Positions 54,811 through 64,000 of a stretch of 64,000 bases of DNA are shown piece after piece. The stretch spans positions 669,001-733,000 of the forward strand of contig JAUTXW010004484.1 of NCBI GenBank assembly GCA_030620095.1, read 5' to 3'. The notes under the pieces are model-generated. The model saw only the letters and a list, made by a program, of their open reading frames with translations. It was not told the DNA's origin and did no database searches. This stretch comes from Kuschelorhynchus macadamiae. Its lineage: Eukaryota; Arthropoda; Insecta; Coleoptera; Curculionidae. Position numbers and translations under genes: made by a program. The first letter of the stretch is position 1; every line of letters starts with the position of its first letter.

Positions 54811-55091
54811 TTGGATGTCTGTTAGAACATTTGTCATTAAATTAATTATGGATATTAGACCCTTATTTCCACAAAAATTGTAGACTTTCATAAAAAGTAT
54901 TGAAAATTTTACTCAGATTTAAAAAAAGTAATATAATATAGGGTGTTCCATCAAAAAAATTCCTGTTATAAGAGAAAAACTTGGCAGCATTGCGGAATTT
55001 TATACCTAAGTGTACATATTTTCATTAAATCCAGGTAAGCGCTACATACCTGAGGTATTTCGCCGTTTCCTTACTTTTGTTACACGCTGTA

Positions 55092-55480
55092 CAAAACAAA
55101 AACCCTGTACATTGTTTTCTATTCAAAAGAAGTATCTAGCCTTAAAACCTTTTTTATCTCTTACCACGAAAAAAGGCACTCTATAATGCATTTGTAATTG
55201 AAAGGCTTATCGCACGACGTAAAGCTCTTAAGAGATTCTAGCGTTCAGCTATCAGTGTGTTTGCATTAATAATGTAGGAATTAATATAGCATCAAGTCTT
55301 TCGACCGCGAAAATGGAGAATGCCAGTATAAATTTAATTTAATTTATTTGGCAAGGAAGTATTACTCAAGATGCAAATCAATTGGACAGTCATACAACCG
55401 CAGACTGCAATGCCATATTGTATAAAATTTGTTGGTAAGTAGATTTGAGTGTATCGCAAGGTATTAAAGCGTTTAAACCT
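55092..55480. other. No gene seen
   Basis: AT-rich spacer with no recognisable feature. Confidence 0.4.
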
Positions 55481-55668
55481 ATGATATTATACCCAAAATG
55501 GCGGTATAATGAATTTTTTTAAAAATCAGTTTAAAAACTACTTAGTTAAAATCATGAATTTCAAAATCAAGTGTGGCATAGGTAGAAACTGATAAAATAT
55601 TGGTACGAATGCAATTTGGTGGAACAAAATGGCACCTAAAAAAAGTTTTGAAGAGAAGACAGTATATA
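55480..55668 (-). repeat. Fold-back family piece, right-arm orientation
   Basis: CAAAATGGCGGTATAATGAA, AAGTGTGGCATAGGTAGAAA and GGAACAAAATGGCACCTAAA match the stretch around 40790-40900 of the large repeat. It is interrupted at TA by the transposon that follows and resumes at 57408. Confidence 0.7.
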
Positions 55669-57407
55669 CAGGGTGGTCGGTAATGAATGCACCAACAAGC
55701 AATCCTAGAATAAACTCGTCAAAATAATGATATTGAGCCAAATATGCCTTAGTAAAATGTCGCTTATTAATTAGATACAGGGTGTTAAAGTTTAAATTTC
55801 GAATTTTCGGGGGCCCAAAAACAGTTTGTTAAGAATGGAGTAGGCTATGGTTAAGAAATGAACGTAGTTATGAATACTTGACGTACATTAATGTAAACAT
55901 TCATTAATTTCAATAAAAGGTCTTTTAACGTTAATTTAAATCCTCAAAAAAATAACTTCTAGGAATTCAGAGACCTAGGTATAGTGAAATGAGATATATA
56001 ATTTGTATTTATGCTAGAAGGTAGCCGGATCGACCCATTTATCAAACATTATACGGTCGACTAGGCGAAACAGGGTCCTTTCATCCTCAAAGTCATGTTG
56101 GGCGTCCTAAAGCTATATATGTAGAACGAAAAAAAACAAATTTTTGTGCGAGTGGGTGAAAAGGATATGCGTTCTACAAGTTTTATACACTGAAAAACTA
56201 CACACATATCATTTCAATTCCGTTCAACAACTACTACCAACCGATTTGCTATCCAGGCTTCGATTTTGTCAATTTCTTCTGCATCATCACAATCAGGATC
56301 CAACGTTTATCGATAAAATCCTTCTCACGGACGAGGCGACCTTCACCAGACGAGGTGTATTTAATTGGCGAAATAACCATATGTGGGTACTGAAAAATTC
56401 ACCCTTAACTAAAGAACGGCATTTTCAGCAGTAATTTTGTATCAATATTTGGTGTGGCATAATTGCTGATTTTATTATTGGACCTTTTGAGTTGCCCGGA
56501 AAGCTAAATGGTAACCAGTATTTGAAGTTTCTACAAAATGCTTTGCGGAACCTACTCGATGATGTTTCTTTAAATTTACGACATAATATGTGCTATATGC
56601 ACAATGGTGCTCTACCGCATTATCTAGTTGCTGTTCGCATTTTTTTAGCTGAATGTTTGTCTCACAGTTGGTTTGGTCATGGCAGTGAATATCCACGGTC
56701 GCCGCGTAGCCCGGATCTTAATCTTTTGGATCTATTCTTTCGGGGTTATATTAAATCTTCAGTGAATACAGAAGACGTCCGCACACGGACTGCAAAGCAT
56801 TCAAGATGCCACCAATGTTATCAAGAGTAAACAGTGAACTTTATTCCGAGTAAGGCGCTATTTGATAAAGGGATTAAGAAAATGCTTAGAAGTAAATGGT
56901 GGACATTTTGCCCAATTGTTGAAGTGACGTTTTTAATTATTTGTTCATTATAAATTCATTATTCGTTATTATTATTTGCAATAAAATATTACAATGCAAT
57001 ATTTGGAAAACGGTTTGTTTAATCGAATTAAATGTAGTATACCTTTTTTTCTTAAAAATCATCGCTCTCACAATTTTCAATAAAAAAGTATGAAACGGTA
57101 CTAACAAGAAAGTGATGGCATGAAATAGCGCGTGTATAGGGTGTAACAAGCGCCCTCTACATATTACATAAAAAAATAGAATTTAATTGTATTCCCTATC
57201 CACGAAAACTCCCAATTACCAGTTTTTATGTCGATATCTCAAAAACAGCTTGAGCTATAGAAAAATAACAATTTCAAGATTTAAATTTTACCACCCTGTA
57301 TCTCATTAATAAGCGACATTTTACTAAGGGATATTTGGCTCAATATCATTATTTTGACGAGTTTAATCTAGGATTGCTTTGTCGCGCATTCATTACCGAC
57401 CACCCTG
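55669..57407. mobile_element. Palindromic MITE with a DDE transposon at its centre
   Basis: Outer arms 55669-55778 and 57299-57407 are inverted copies (CAGGGTGGTCGGTAATGAAT and AATGATATTGAGCCAAATAT on both). They are flanked by TA (55667-55668, 57408-57409). Joined, their centre is AGATATCT around a TA. An inner transposon, 55779-57298, occupies that TA with its own ends CAGGGTGTTAAAGTTTAAAT and, reversed, CAGGGTGGTAAAATTTAAAT. This repeats the architecture of 41210-43038. Confidence 0.75.
55990..56925 (+). pseudogene. DDE transposase pseudogene of the inner transposon
   Basis: The plus strand reads RLGETGSFHPQSHVGRPKAI (56070), then a frameshift and degraded stretch. It continues DLLSRLRFCQFLLHHHNQDP, FIDKILLTDEATFTRRGVFN (Asp 1), WRNNHMWVLKNSP, a stop at 56432, INIWCGIIADFIIGPFELPG, LKFLQNALRNLLDDVSLNLR, YMHNGALPHYLVAVRIFLAE and SPRSPDLNLLDLFFRGYIKS (Asp 3). 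The second catalytic residue is lost: QDGAPPH has become HNGALPH. It is inactive. Confidence 0.8.
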
Positions 57408-57620
57408 TATATGTTACTAAATGACTATGTTCGGAACTAAATCGGGTCAGACTTCACTATTCCTAATAAAAGGAAAGATTCATTACCAGGGAAGTTCCGG
57501 ATAAAGGAAATTTACCGAGCTTTTCACTATGCTGACAGGCAGACAGATTGACATTGAGAAAACTTGTTTTTCGACCCTGAAACCGAAAGATCTCAAAAAT
57601 CTCGGAGAGTGATTTTTTCA
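57408..57620. repeat. Fold-back family pieces, right-arm then left-arm type
   Basis: TATGTTACTAAATGACTATG and TAATAAAAGGAAAGATTCAT with GGATAAAGGAAATTTACC are right-arm outer end. Immediately after, GACAGGCAGACAGATTGACA and TCGGAGAGTGATTTTTTCAC with GATTACGAA are left-arm type. Confidence 0.65.
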
Positions 57621-57621
57621 C

Positions 57622-58062
57622 GATTACGAAAACCAAAATAAATTTTATTCAGAAAACAGCTATTGATATCTATCAATATATTTATAACCGTCGATCAATA
57701 AAATAGTGATCAATATATCGATATCTATCGATACCGATAATTTTACTTCCCTTTTGTTATTCCATGTATCGATAGCTGTCGATATATCGAAATAAACCCC
57801 ATCCCTACTCTTCAGGAGTATTTCGAGGTATGTGTAATCATCTAAATACAAAAAAATGCCATATTTTTGTATTTTTTATGTTTTTTGTTAAAAGGTTGAC
57901 GTTTATTTTAGTTCTGATTGTATTTGCTCTAAACCTGAAAAAATAGATTATTTTATTTACTTATTTCAAACAATAGAAAAATTCTTATTAGAAAATCCCG
58001 ATCATTTTTTAACCGATTTCAAAAAGGAGGAGGTTATTAATTGGGCCCTATGTATTATTTTA
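57622..58062 (+). repeat. Dispersed ~400-bp repeat, copy 2
   Basis: Direct repeat of 51116-51520. AAATTTTATTCAGAAAACAG is followed by a block dense in TATCGAT (ATCAATATATCGATATCTAT, GATATATCGAAATAAACCCC), a shared middle, and TTTTTAACCGATTTCAAAAA with GGAGGAGGTTATTAATTGGG. The divergence by eye is moderate, with insertions. Confidence 0.75.
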
Positions 58063-58070
58063 TGTATATA

Positions 58071-58698
58071 CAGGGTATTTATTATATATTGACCTTTCAA
58101 TTTGATTGTTGCGTGTATTTAATAATAAAATGATTGTCCTTGGTGTCCTGAATAGCCTCAATTATTCTTGTTCGTAAAACCTCTAAGTCTTCAGTTGGAT
58201 TTTTATACATTTTATTTTGCAAAAATCCCCACAGGAATGAATCAAGTGGCGTAAAGTCGGGGCTATTCGGCAGCCAGCAATCGGTCCAGTACGACCAATT
58301 CACTTTTGTTATTTCATATTAAGGTAATTTATAACCGGAAAAACGTTGTGTGGTGGGGCTCCATCTTGATGCCATAATTTCGTTGTATTGACGGTGTGGT
58401 AAGTTGTCCAGAAAATTTTCTACGTCATTGGTCAATAGATTTAAATATTTTTCTCCATTTAAGGGATGGTCAATAAAAATTGGCCCAATTATTTTATTAT
58501 TTAAGAGCCCACGCCACACATGTAACGATCTTCGACCTTGTATCTTAATTTCACTAGTTACTCGAGAGGTTTGCGTTGCCTAAAATCGTTCATTTTTCCG
58601 GTTATGAATCCCTGCAGTACTGAAGGTGCACTCGTCAGACCATAAGATTTAAAAAAAAATTGTTGTCTTCTTTTAATAATAACGTTTCTTGAGAAAAC
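58071..58698 (-). pseudogene. DDE transposase 3' part, cut by the hAT element
   Basis: The right terminus is at 58071 (TA then CAGGGTATTTATTATATATT). The minus strand from 58690 reads SDECTFSTAGIHNRKNERFW (Asp 1), RSLHVWRGLLNNKIIGPIFI, LNGEKYLNLLTNDVENFLDN and a degraded second region (IMASRWSPTTQRFSG, where WQQDGAPPH is expected in another frame). It continues WTDCWLPNSPDFTPLDSFLW (Asp 3) and NKMYKNPTEDLEVLRTRIIE. The N-terminal half was displaced by the hAT insertion at 58699. Related to the pseudogene at 32437. Confidence 0.8.
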
Positions 58699-58924
58699 CA
58701 GTGGCGGCTCGTGAGTATATTGAAGGGTGAGGCTACAATTTCCACGTCACCCATGAGGTATTATTCTGCGACACGTTGACCTTTTTTTTTTTAATGGAGG
58801 TCATCGCCAATAGCCCTACTAAACCATTAAAAACTAAAAAAATAAACTCTAAAAAAAGTAAATAAAAAGTAAAGAAAACAAGTAAAATATGTACACCTAT
58901 CACTAAAATATAGCGGTGATTGCG

Positions 58925-58949
58925 ATAATAATAATAATAATAATAATAA
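58925..58949. repeat. (ATA)n tail of the LINE
   Basis: About eight units directly at the 3' end of the minus-strand retrotransposon, like the tail of copy C. Confidence 0.8.
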
Positions 58950-59161
58950 ATCGTTTATTTACATAAAAGGCCAATAAATGTATACATTTCGAAAATATAT
59001 CTAAAAGTAAATAAACCAAAAAATCTGCAGGAGCAATAGCTGTGCGCAGACATTTAGCAATTTAACAATTTAACAACAGAAGAGAATGTACTGTAACAAT
59101 ATTTACATTTACACTTAAAATATAGATTTCCGCAATTAGTGATTAAAACCTTTTTGTAATT

Positions 59162-61825
59162 TCAATTTTTAATATTTACTATTTTGTGTATTTCCGTTCT
59201 TTGGATTGATGTTAAAAACAATTTTGTTTTTTTTCTTAACAACCCTTTAGAGTTTGATCTCAAAACTAATTCCTTTAGATAATCAGGCAGATAGTTGTAT
59301 GCTCTTAATATTAAATATGCGGGACTTCGTTGACCCACTGTCTTTTTTATAATTGGCGTTTTTGAGATATGATGTATTTTTTTTCTTGTTTCGTATTGAT
59401 GGTCTACGTAAGTGATAAGTGTTTTATGTTTATTTAAATGTATAATCAAGCCGTAGAAAAACAGTTGTCTCAAATCTAGAATTTTTGTAGAGTAAGTAAA
59501 TGTCTAGTAAATTTGTAGAGTAAGTACGATTTTTTTTGTAGATTATTTTTAGGAAAAGTTTCTGCAATATTGCCAAATTTTTAAGATGGTTGTCAAATAC
59601 TCCCCCCCATCCAATGATGCCGTACTGAATTCTGGATTCTACCAAAGCATAATAAAGCATTCTTAAATGTTGTATATCCAAAAACGACGAAAAGATCTTG
59701 AATCTATAGATGAGAGATCTTAGAGTACCAACGACATTACCAACATGGCGATCCCATCTCAAATGTTGATCTATTTCAACACCCAAATATCTCATCGATT
59801 CTACTGAAGATATAGAAATTAATTTTCCCTTATAGGTTATATTGAGAGATCTTAAATCAGGTATTTTGCTTTTGTAGGAAGTAAAAGCTATAAATTTAGT
59901 TTTTTCAGAATTGATGCTAAGTTTTTTGTTAACAAACCAGTTGAAAATGGCCTTTAATGCTGTCTCAGATTTTTGTTTAAGTTGTTCCCAAGATTCTGCT
60001 CTTTGAAATAAGACAGTGTCATCGGCAAAACTTATGATGTCTCCATCAGTATTTAAAGCGAGTAATCGATTTATATATACAGAAAAAAGTGCAGGTCCCA
60101 GAACAGTCCCTTGAGGTATGCCACAGTTTGATTCCATTTCTCCACTGTATTGGTCATTGACATTTACTATTTGTGGTCTTTTTTCCAGATAACTTTTAAA
60201 AAGTTGACCTGGAATCCCTCTTACTCCGATACTTTCCAATTCATCTAACAACAGCGAATGGTCTACCGTGTCGAAGGCCTTAGCCAGATCCAGAAATATA
60301 CACAAACAGGGCTCATTTAAATCAATGGACTTATAAACTTTACTTACGAAATGATAGATTGAATCCGTTGTACTCTTCCCCTCCTTAAATCCATATTGAT
60401 TACTTGATAGTAATTTAAATTTATCAAGATAATTATTCAACCTATTTTTTATTACAGTCTCAAATACTAACTACTGACATTTTAAACTCACGCGGAACGT
60501 TACCACTTCTTATTATGTTGTTAATTAAATGAGATAAGGGTGCCGATACTTCAAATTTTATTTGCTTTAGTGTTTCTGAGGTTATTTGATCATGCCCGGG
60601 TGCTTTTCCAGGCTTTAAAGAATCAATTATATTTTCTATTTCGGTTTTATTTGTTTCGCTTATAAAAAAAGATCGTTCATTAATTCGTTCACTATTTAAT
60701 GTAACTTCCGGTTCAGGAATATTCTTCCGCAACTTATTTCCTACATTAATAAAATAATCATTAAACGTATTAGCCATTTCGACATTCTCTGTTACAATCT
60801 TATCCTTATTATTTATAATTTCTCTAATTGTGCATGTGTTGCCACCTTTTGTATTAGTTATTTGTTTTAAGGTATTCCAGAGGTGTTTAGAGTCGTTTTT
60901 GTTTTCGTTAATTTTATTTTGAAAGTATTTTATCTTTGTGTTTTTAATCAGGTTATGTAAGAAATTTTTGTACCTATTATATTCGTCTCTATGCAATACG
61001 GGGTTTTCTTTAAATTTATTGAAAAGTATTTGTTTTCTTTTTATAGAATTAATGATTCCTGTGGTAATCCAAGTTTTGATTCAGTTTTTTCTATTTCCAG
61101 ATTAAGGAACATGTTAGTAAAACTTGAACAGTTTATAACGGTTGTATAATGGTCAGTTATAGAAGTTTTAATTATAAATGGGGTTATTTTTTTATCTAGA
61201 CTAGGTTTACCCTGAGCAAAAAAATGATCCAAACAACTGCCGACATTATTTTGTACCCTTGTATTTTCATTAATTAGTGAGTCAAAGTTATATTCGCTCA
61301 TAATGTTCAAGTAACTGTTAGTTATTTCATTTTCATTATCTTTGATATTTATGTTAATATCCCCCATTAATATATGATTATCTAACCGAGGTTTATTTTT
61401 CCTTTGTTCGAGATATAAGGACAGGTATTCCAAAAATGATTCGGCATCGGTGGATGGGGGTCTATATAAAGCCGTAAATAGATTATACTTATTGTCTAGG
61501 GTACGAATAGTGATTTCTATGGCCTTATATATATATTTATATTAACGATATTGCAGTGAAAATTATACTGATTTTTGACATACACTATCACGCCGTCATT
61601 TTGATTAATATTTCCGTAATTGTAAATAATATTGTAACCCTGTATACCAAAAAAATCTAAATCCGTAACTTTCCAAGTTTCAGTCAGTATAATTATATCG
61701 AACTGTTCCCTGAACTCTTGGAGGCTGATACAAAATTCATCAAAGTTTTTTCTGATACTTCTAATATTCTGTTGCAATACTCGTAGCATCTGAGGCATGT
61801 AAATTATAGGCATTAATACCGTCAC
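59162..61825 (-). pseudogene. ORF2: endonuclease and reverse transcriptase (several frameshifts)
   Basis: The endonuclease starts near the ATG at 61813: MLRVLQQNIRSIRKNFDEF, ILTETWKVTDLD (Glu), DGVIVYVKNQYNF. A frameshift at ~61520-61440 leads to HILMGDININIKDNE (GDFN box), INENTRVQNNVGSCLDHFF and IKTSITDHYTTVI (SDH position). A shift near 61040 leads to the linker KYFQNKINENKNDSKHLWNT and FNDYFINVGNKLRKNIPEPE, then LKPGKAPGHDQITSETLKQI. A shift near 60450 leads to NQYGFKEGKSTTDSI, IFLDLAKAFDTVDHSLLLDE, GIPQGTVLGPALFSVYINRL, ISFADDTVLFQ (intact FADD), RYLGVEIDQHLRWDRHVGNV and YGIIGWGGVFDNHLKNLAIL. A last shift near 59460 gives the C-terminus (QRSPAYLILRAYNYLPDYLK). Catalytic residues are kept. 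Confidence 0.87.
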
Positions 61826-62506
61826 ATTGAAAGGTTTGAACAGGCAAAAAGTTGTAATCCCTAATATATGGATCCATAATAATTTTCTATTTACTTATAT
61901 ATTAGTAGTGCGAATACAATACGATAATAATTTTTACCTTAGCATATTGACTATATCCATATATATACACAGTATTTATTCGTATTTAATTTTAAAAAAT
62001 AGAGTTTTTTTGGGGATTTTACGGTTATTGTAAAGATAAGAAGAACACATTCAACAAACAACAGTAAATTTCGACAATGCAGTGGCAGTTTGTTTACATT
62101 ATCAGTCCAATAAAATAAAACTGGGCGTGGACAATTTACACAACTTATTTTCTTCGCATATATATTAATAATATTGCAATGAGCAATGAACAATATTAGT
62201 TAATGCACTATTTCTTGGCAATAGATCGCGTAACTATTGTTGCGGGGTTTTCTGTTTTTTGTTTTTTCGACTAACTTGACGGAGTATTAGCCTTTTCTCT
62301 CTCCCTCCCTTTTGTATCTTCGCGGTTATTGAGTTTATTTGAAAATCCAGATGATAGCTGACAGGCCTTGACTACTGATTCAACCTCTTTCGCACTTGAA
62401 GAAATTGTTGGTAATGGAAATACACTATTTGTTTGCTGTTCTAACGATGGTGTTTAGTTTATTAAAACTTAAAATAAATAGTTGTATGAAATAAGATAAA
62501 AAAAAC
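61826..62506. other. Junction of LINE 5' region and hAT 3' region
   Basis: No recognisable gene. The minus strand at about 62456-62277 has a short open stretch (FPLPTISSSAKEVESVVKAC) without known motifs. The border between LINE and hAT lies somewhere here. Confidence 0.4.
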
Positions 62507-64000
62507 TACTTTTTGTACATTAAATCTATACGTCTGTCTTTTAAGGTTGCAAATTTATCTATGATTTGGTCGTAAAAGTTTTGGTCTTCACTAAGTTCTG
62601 ACAGTAATTCCTGCTCTATTGATCATTGCTAAACCCGAAAGCCGTTCTTGTGTCATTGTGTTTCTTAGGTAGGTTTTGATCCGTTTAAGACATGAAAAAT
62701 TTCGTTCGGCCGATACACTTGTTGCGGGAATAGTTAAAACTAAATTAAAAAGCTTATATGCTTCCGCAAAAATTGCTTTAAAATCTTTAAATAACAAAGC
62801 TAGACTTTTTTCGACATCTAAATTTGAAAATTGTTCATCCCTATACAATACAGAAAGCTCATTCTTTAATCTATCTCTGTCAAAAATGTTTGGATAATTT
62901 TTTAATAAATTATTTAATAAGTCGTCTGGAAAGCATTTAACATATTCCGAATATTTTGTGCAATCGACTAAAGCAAAGAAATTTAAATTATTTAAATTTT
63001 CAAACCGCGTCCCTAATTGAAGAATTATACAATCTATTATTTCGAAATATAATATTTTATATTTAGTAAAAATATCAAAGTCGCTAGAACATTGCCCTCG
63101 ACGTGTGTTAGTTGGCAGAATAGTGGCTTTTTTAGCAATATTGAAAAGTTCTTTGAAATGGTCCTCGTTTCTAAATTCAATAATTCGTTGCTTGGCAAGG
63201 TTTATTTGCGAAATGCAGTAATTTATATCTAAATGCTTTAACTTAATATGCTATAATAATGCTTAATATTTGAAACAGTACATCAGTGCAACTAAAAATT
63301 TGTTTATAAATATGCGTTAAAAGGCAAAATTCGAAATCATTAAAATGCTTTAGAAATCCTTTTGCACCATTAATAGATTCTGTTCCAGAACTTAAGTCAT
63401 TAATAATAGTTTCAAATACTATAATTAAATTGTCCCATTCATTAGCCACTAAGTTTAAAATTTTAGACCGTGTATACCATCGCGTTTCTACAGCTCGCGG
63501 AATTCTTTTACCTACTATCTGATTAAGCACAAAAGACCGTTTTGGTGATTGGTGAAAATAATTTGGTATTCCTAATAAAGTGGCAAAAAATATACGACTT
63601 TGGGTAATCAGTTTTGTTCCCTGTTGTAAAACTAGATTTAATCTGTGGGCGCAACAATGAGTAAACATAGCTAAAGGAGCAATAGATCTAACTTTTATTT
63701 GAAGCTCATTTATTTCACCTGCCATAACACTAGCCCCATCGTAACACTGCGCGACCAATTTATTTTTAAAGTCATAAGGCTCTAAGCTGTTTTGTATTAA
63801 ATGAAAAAGGCTCTCTGCTGTTCTATTATCGCTAACGTCAAAAAATCCTAAAAATCTTTCTTTTAAAGATCCGTTGGTCACATACCTAACTGTTATCGAA
63901 CACTGTGATTTTTCTGTTATATCAGTACTATCATCCGCAATTACGCCAAAAAAACAACAATCGGTGTCATTGATTTCTTTTTTTATATATTCTTGAATAT
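62507..64000 (-). pseudogene. hAT transposase (ZMYM1-like), C-terminal two thirds, two frameshifts, partial
   Basis: Open from the window edge: YIKKEINDTDCCFFGVIADD then STDITEKSQCSITVRYVTNG (first catalytic Asp), RFLGFFDVSDNRTAESLFHL, LVAQCYDGASVMAGEINELQ (second Asp), HCCAHRLNLVLQQG (hAT CxxH signature), RIFFATLLGIPNYFHQSPKR and PRAVETRWYTRSKIL. Frameshift near 63250; then KHLDINYCISQINLAKQRII, FFALVDCTKYSEYVKCFPDD and LFNLVLTIPATSVSAERNFS with CLKRIKTYLRNTM (C-terminal dimerisation and catalytic Glu region). A second shift near 62610 leads to FYDQIIDKFATLKDRRIDLM and a stop at about 62507. Only two lesions in the visible part. Confidence 0.85.

Larger units (their letters stand above)
52304..55089 (+). 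mobile_element. DDE transposon with long TIRs, decayed, carrying a nested palindrome
   Basis: The ends CAGCGTGTAACTAAAGTAAG and, on the other strand, CAGCGTGTAACAAAAGTAAG are flanked by TA (52302-52303, 55090-55091). The left TIR is split: 52304-52368 and 53240-53450 surround an 871-bp palindromic element. The right TIR is about 54830-55089. Further inside the right side, the minus strand at 54700-54810 carries a reversed piece of the transposase N-terminal region. A transposase pseudogene is at 53529-54600. Confidence 0.8.
58925..62230 (-). mobile_element. CR1/Jockey-like non-LTR retrotransposon inside the hAT
   Basis: A minus-strand element with nearly complete ORF2 (61825-59162), a short 3' UTR (59161-58950) and an (ATT)n tail. 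The 5' limit is uncertain. 61826-62230 has no ORF1 motif and may be 5' UTR. No convincing target duplication was found. Confidence 0.8.
58699..64000 (-). mobile_element. hAT element (ZMYM1-like), runs off the right edge, interrupted by a LINE
   Basis: The 3' terminus CAGTGGCGGCTCGTGAGTAT begins at 58699 with GAGAAAAC before it as the likely 8-bp duplication (other copy outside the window). Element sequence runs 58699-58924, is interrupted by a retrotransposon (58925 to about 62230) and continues with the transposase 62507-64000. The element is inserted in the DDE transposon at 58071. Confidence 0.75.

Noticed and set aside
1..64000. CRISPR arrays, bacterial operons, ribosomal RNA genes
   Set aside because: Tandem GATA, AAT and TA tracts and the ~130-bp units lack spacer structure; the gene content is that of an animal genome and no rRNA segment was recognised.

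Overview
This is an AT-rich animal genomic window, almost certainly from an insect. The evidence is the mix of mobile elements: several Jockey/CR1-like and one I-clade non-LTR retrotransposon, many IS630/Tc1/mariner transposons that duplicate a TA target, hAT transposons of the ZMYM1-like type, and small tRNA-derived repeats. I cannot fix the order. Most of the 64 kb is transposable-element DNA of different ages. Only one short stretch (26050-26208) looks like an exon of a host gene.

Layout. 1-5 kb: a damaged plus-strand Jockey-like element with a related 3' fragment inserted in its ORF2. 5.1-12.0 kb: a minus-strand coding sequence of an uncharacterised multicopy family, cut in two by a retrotransposon (ORF1+ORF2) whose ORF1 is itself split by a third retrotransposon. 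12.5-20.2 kb: a minus-strand retrotransposon carrying two later insertions, an apparently intact mariner-like DNA transposon with 464-bp terminal inverted repeats (12601-14965) and a plus-strand Jockey-like element (about 15691-18688). 20.3-22.3 kb: an old relative of that last element. 22.8-25.9 kb: an I-clade element with an RNase H domain and only two obvious frameshifts. 26-30 kb: the putative host exon, then a gene-poor tract with five tRNA-like, SINE-like repeats. 30.8-34 kb: a Tc1 relic and a fold-back DDE element.

36-47.5 kb is dominated by an unnamed non-coding fold-back repeat family. Its arms contain about 130-bp sub-repeats carrying the motif GCCGCCATTTTG. Members are interrupted by an apparently intact second DDE transposon (41334-42914, in the centre of a palindromic MITE), by a hAT element with a perfect 8-bp target duplication (44200-46747), and by a transposase fragment. 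48-51 kb: a decayed DDE transposase and a deleted hAT. 52.3-57.4 kb: two more DDE transposons, one carrying an 871-bp palindrome in its terminal repeat and the other in the centre of a palindromic MITE. 58.1-64 kb: a broken DDE element, then a large hAT element running off the right edge, split by a CR1/Jockey-like retrotransposon with a fairly complete ORF2.

The genes do not form a pathway. The window is a record of nested insertions whose order can be read. Two transposases (13183-14247 and 41648-42757) look intact and could be active. The most unusual signals are the fold-back family, the repeated use of palindrome centres as TA integration sites, the DDE elements whose inverted arms carry a reversed copy of the transposase 5' end, the split uncharacterised gene, and the tRNA-like repeat cluster. 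Family assignments come from motif reading and memory, not from database searches.
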